Shown piece by piece: positions 5,228 to 7,054 of a DNA stretch of 7,054 bases. The notes below the pieces were generated by a model. The model made no database searches. It was given only the letters and a program-made list of their open reading frames with translations, and was not told where the DNA came from. Every line of letters begins with the position of its first letter. Position 1 is the first letter of the stretch. This DNA comes from a bacterium (Candidatus Ratteibacteria) CG_4_9_14_3_um_filter_41_21 (GTDB taxonomy: Bacteria; Ratteibacteria; UBA8468): contig PFWI01000036.1 in assembly GCA_002791075.1 (NCBI GenBank), forward strand, positions 1 through 7,054, read 5' to 3'. The position numbers were made by a program, and so were the translations under genes.

Positions 5228-5875
5228 TTATTCTACCCCGAGTTTTTTCTTTACCTGCCTCAAACTCTTGATTCGGACCACGCCTAAGATGAAACTTCCC
5301 TTCTCCAGAATAGAATCCAGGGAAGGAATAACCGGATGATCGTTTTTCCGAAGGGTAACCACCAAAAATTCCCCCGGGACATTCACTTCCCCAACTTTCT
5401 TGCCTTCCAATTTGGAAGACACCGGAATGTCCAGCACGCCTAAAGACCCGCTTTCGGTAAGATAACTGGAAAGATGGCTTTCAATAATGTGGTCCCTGAT
5501 GCGCGCGGCAATCAGCATCGTGCCGCTAATAATGTTTAAACCAAAACCCCGATAAACCTCCGCTAAATCAGGTTCATAAATTCGCGCGATTGCTTTGGGA
5601 ACCTTAAAGATTTTCTGCCCAATCTGGGCAATCATAATATTGCTTTTATCGGAATCAGTAACCACCACCAAAGCGTCTGCTTTCTCAATCCCCGCTTCCT
5701 TCAAAATGGCCAAATCAGAACCGTCGCCGCCAATCGTTAAACCGTTGAACCTTTTACCCAACCGGTCAAAAGCAGACTTTTTTTGGTCAACCACCACAAT
5801 ATTATGGCCTTCTTTCTGCAGAAGTTGGGACAATTGTGCGCCTACACGCCCGCATCCAATAATAATGATATACAT
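5228..5875 (-). CDS. trkA: TrkA-like RCK protein, first gene of the K+ operon
   Basis: 215 aa, with an N-terminal Rossmann domain carrying IIGCGRVG (5-12) and D30 at the end of the second strand, then GGDGSD, AGIEKADALVVVTDSDKSN, and a C-terminal RCK_C domain (about 140-205). It opens MYIIIIGCGRVG, very like the MYIIVVGGGKIG of the neighbour, so the two are paralogues, but they diverge beyond the motifs. Two separate single-unit RCK proteins beside one TrkH recall bacteria with paired half-length regulators (CeoB/CeoC type) that may form a hetero-oligomeric gating ring; that assembly is inferred. No Shine-Dalgarno precedes the ATG. The nearest upstream feature is the interrupted palindromic repeat from 5890. 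Confidence 0.92.
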   Translation of the reverse strand: MYIIIIGCGRVGAQLSQLLQKEGHNIVVVDQKKSAFDRLGKRFNGLTIGGDGSDLAILKEAGIEKADALVVVTDSDKSNIMIAQIGQKIFKVPKAIARIYEPDLAEVYRGFGLNIISGTMLIAARIRDHIIESHLSSYLTESGSLGVLDIPVSSKLEGKKVGEVNVPGEFLVVTLRKNDHPVIPSLDSILEKGSFILGVVRIKSLRQVKKKLGVE

Positions 5876-5889
5876 TGTAATATTTATCT

Positions 5890-6063
5890 AACCACGAATT
5901 ACACGAATTTCTCTAATTAAAACCGACACCGAGTGTCATTGCGAGGGACTGAAAGAAGCGTGGCAACCTCTCACTTCTGTGAAAAGCGGATTCTTCACTT
6001 CCTTCAGAATGACATATTCTTTTTATTACTCTTTAATTCGTATAATTCGATAAATTCGTGGTT
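5890..6063. repeat. AACCACGAATT palindromic element, second copy, split by an insertion
   Basis: The left half at 5890-5919 begins AACCACGAATT and the right half at 6033-6063 ends AATTCGTGGTT. The reverse complement of the right half matches the left half of the 5145-5199 copy at 29 of 31 positions. The left half likewise resembles the other end, so the copy is inverted. About 113 bp, including the TGTCATTGCGAG-type element at 5934-6014, sits between the halves. TAATT occurs at both junctions (5914-5918 and 6034-6038) and could be a short target duplication. Confidence 0.7.
5934..6014. repeat. TGTCATT-ended element nested in the larger palindrome
   Basis: An 81-bp element. The left end TGTCATTGCGAG matches the 6297-6433 element; the right end is TTCAGAATGACA, whose reverse complement TGTCATTCTGAA is a variant of the same terminus. 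Only the outer 7 bp are inverted copies of each other, so it may be a hybrid of two subfamilies. The inner GCGTGGCAACCTC resembles the half copy at 965-998. No gene is seen in it. Confidence 0.6.
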
Positions 6064-6066
6064 CCA

Positions 6067-6213
6067 TTATTTAACTGTTGTTTCAATAATTTTCCTGAAA
6101 TTATACCGGGGTTGGTGGGTCCTGCGAAAGTAGAGCACCCCTTCTCCGATGATAAAAACTAAAACAAGCAGAAAAATAACGGTTATCTCTCCCCGGGAAA
6201 GGTTCCGAAACAT
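6067..6213 (-). CDS. 48-aa membrane protein, possibly a truncated ComEA-like leader
   Basis: The ATG at 6213 opens MFRNLSRGEITVIFLLVLVF. A hydrophobic helix spans about residues 10-28 (ITVIFLLVLVFIIGEGVLY), then a basic stretch RRTHQPRYNFRK, ending at TAA (6067-6069). It has a good promoter directly upstream. The N-terminus resembles the short membrane anchor ahead of helix-hairpin-helix ComEA-type DNA-uptake proteins, but no such domain follows. The stop lies 3 nt from the split palindrome at 5890-6063, so the rest of the gene may have been lost when repeats inserted. Alternatively it is a genuine small membrane protein. Family assignment is weak. Confidence 0.45.
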   Translation of the reverse strand: MFRNLSRGEITVIFLLVLVFIIGEGVLYFRRTHQPRYNFRKIIETTVK

Positions 6214-6219
6214 TTGGTT

Positions 6220-6248
6220 AGAATACCATAAAATTGCAAAAATATCAA
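6220..6248 (-). promoter_or_regulatory. Sigma70-like promoter for the 48-aa ORF, leaderless
   Basis: On the minus strand TTGATA (6248-6243) and TATTCT (6225-6220) are separated by exactly 17 nt, and TG precedes the -10 by one base (extended -10). The -10 ends 6 nt before the ATG at 6213, so transcription would begin at or next to the start codon. It may also feed the trkA-trkH genes beyond, since no terminator is evident before them. Confidence 0.5.
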
Positions 6249-6296
6249 ATTAATATTAAAATAGTAGAGCGTTCTTCAAATAATGTTGTTATGGTT

Positions 6297-6433
6297 TGTC
6301 ATTGCGAGCGACAGCGAAGCAATCTCATATCGTTATCCACAAAGGGATTGCGGAGCTTGTTCCGAGTGAAACGAGGAATCTCCGAGTTTGCTTCGGCTTC
6401 GCCTCGCAACCGTTTTCACTCCTCGCAATGACA
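6297..6433. repeat. 137-bp TGTCATTGCGAG element with perfect 12-bp inverted ends
   Basis: The termini are TGTCATTGCGAG (6297-6308) and CTCGCAATGACA (6422-6433), exact inverted copies. Inside are related submotifs: AGCGAAGCAATCTC near the left, GGGATTGCGGAGCTTG in the middle, and AACGAGGAATCTCCGAG. It encodes no transposase and looks like a non-autonomous MITE-like repeat. I see no clear target duplication at its edges. It sits 46 bp before nadE and could supply or disturb that gene's promoter. Short open frames across it are repeat translation only. Confidence 0.75.
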
Positions 6434-6479
6434 GCATGGACTGCAATATTAATTTGGAAACCTTCTAATAGTCACGATA

Positions 6480-7054
6480 ATGCTAAAGCAGTTGAAGATT
6501 AACCCTGAAAGAACCGAAAAAAAGATTATCAAATTCATCCGGGATGAATTGAGCAAAATCCCTTTCCAGAAGGGGGTTATCGGCCTCTCCGGCGGGATAG
6601 ACTCTACCGTTACCGCCTATCTTGCCGCAAAAGCCCTTGGCTCTAAAAATGTTTTTGCCCTTATCCTCCCCTTCCGGGACACTTCCCTAAAAAATATCGC
6701 CGATGCCAGGCTGGTAGTTAAAAAACTTCTCCTCAGGCACAAAATCATCAATATTACCCCGATGCTTAAAGCCTATTTCAAAGATTTTTCCGGAATAGAG
6801 AAAATCCGTTTAGGCAATAAGATGGCCAGGGAGAGAATGGGTATCCTCTACGATATCGCAAAAAAGGAAAAAGCACTGGTGATTGGAACCAGCAACCGCA
6901 CTGAATTCTTATTAGGCTATTTCACCAAATACGGAGATGGAGGGGTGGACATCGAGCCCTTAGGTTCTCTCTATAAAACCCAGGTATATCAACTGGCAGA
7001 ACACCTGAAAATTCCCAGAAAGATTATCAAGAAAACTCCCAGCGCCGATTTATG
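6480..7054 (+). CDS. nadE: NAD+ synthase, ammonia-type, 3' end missing
   Basis: NadE adenylates nicotinic acid adenine dinucleotide with ATP and amidates it to NAD+, the last step of NAD biosynthesis, in the cytosol. 191 codons are visible before the window ends at PSADL. The PP-loop ATP site is GLSGGIDST (35-43). The family's GTSNRTE is at 136-142, followed by GYFTKYGDGGVDIEPLGSLYKTQVY (146-170), the substrate and Mg site. The protein opens directly with the synthase domain and has no N-terminal glutaminase, so it would use free NH3 unless a separate glutaminase exists. The ATG at 6480 has no Shine-Dalgarno; a TTG at 6492 is an alternative start. A weak TAATAG lies 8 nt before the ATG. Confidence 0.93.
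   Translation, partial: MLKQLKINPERTEKKIIKFIRDELSKIPFQKGVIGLSGGIDSTVTAYLAAKALGSKNVFALILPFRDTSLKNIADARLVVKKLLLRHKIINITPMLKAYFKDFSGIEKIRLGNKMARERMGILYDIAKKEKALVIGTSNRTEFLLGYFTKYGDGGVDIEPLGSLYKTQVYQLAEHLKIPRKIIKKTPSADL

Noticed and set aside
6234..6502. Two plus-strand open frames of 65 and 68 aa before nadE
   Set aside because: Both are mostly translations of the 137-bp inverted-end repeat and overlap each other in different frames.

Overview
The window is a bacterial chromosomal segment in which ordinary housekeeping genes are separated by many short palindromic repeats. I cannot name the organism. The core genes are bacterial in type (miaB, a split trkA/trkH potassium system, ammonia-type nadE). 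Most of their start codons lack a Shine-Dalgarno sequence, and the repeat load resembles that of uncultured candidate-phylum genomes. That placement is inference only.

Layout. Positions 1-773 (+) hold the 3' end of a nucleotidyltransferase (MNT-type) gene overlapped by a HEPN gene, a toxin-antitoxin-like pair. It is visibly more AT-rich than the rest and has a clear ribosome binding site. Positions 810-959 hold the decayed N-terminus of a serine recombinase. Positions 965-1092 are a repeat cluster: half of a TGTCATTGCGAG element followed by three GTAG-type REP hairpins. They run up to the TTG start of miaB (1101-2243), which lacks the usual C-terminal TRAM domain and overlaps tail-to-tail with the next gene.

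Positions 5875-2203 (-) look like a K+ uptake operon read right to left: trkA-like RCK protein, a 55-bp palindromic repeat, a second trkA-like protein, a 45-aa membrane peptide, trkH, and an exported OB-fold-like protein. The last four are packed with a 1-nt gap and two 4-nt ATGA overlaps. The two RCK proteins would be the cytosolic NAD(H)-sensing gates of the TrkH channel. The small peptide sits where an accessory subunit could be encoded. The final gene carries a REPIN (two inverted REPs) translated in frame ahead of its signal peptide.

Positions 5876-6479 hold a nested repeat (one palindromic element interrupted by another), a 48-aa membrane ORF on the minus strand behind a good sigma70-like promoter that would give a leaderless mRNA, and a 137-bp element with perfect 12-bp inverted ends. 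From 6480 to the window end is nadE (+), cut off at its 3' end.

The most notable signals are the REP/REPIN family with unrelated but self-complementary stems, its in-frame use inside a secreted protein gene, the nested palindromes, the unannotated small membrane protein between trkA and trkH, and the TRAM-less MiaB.
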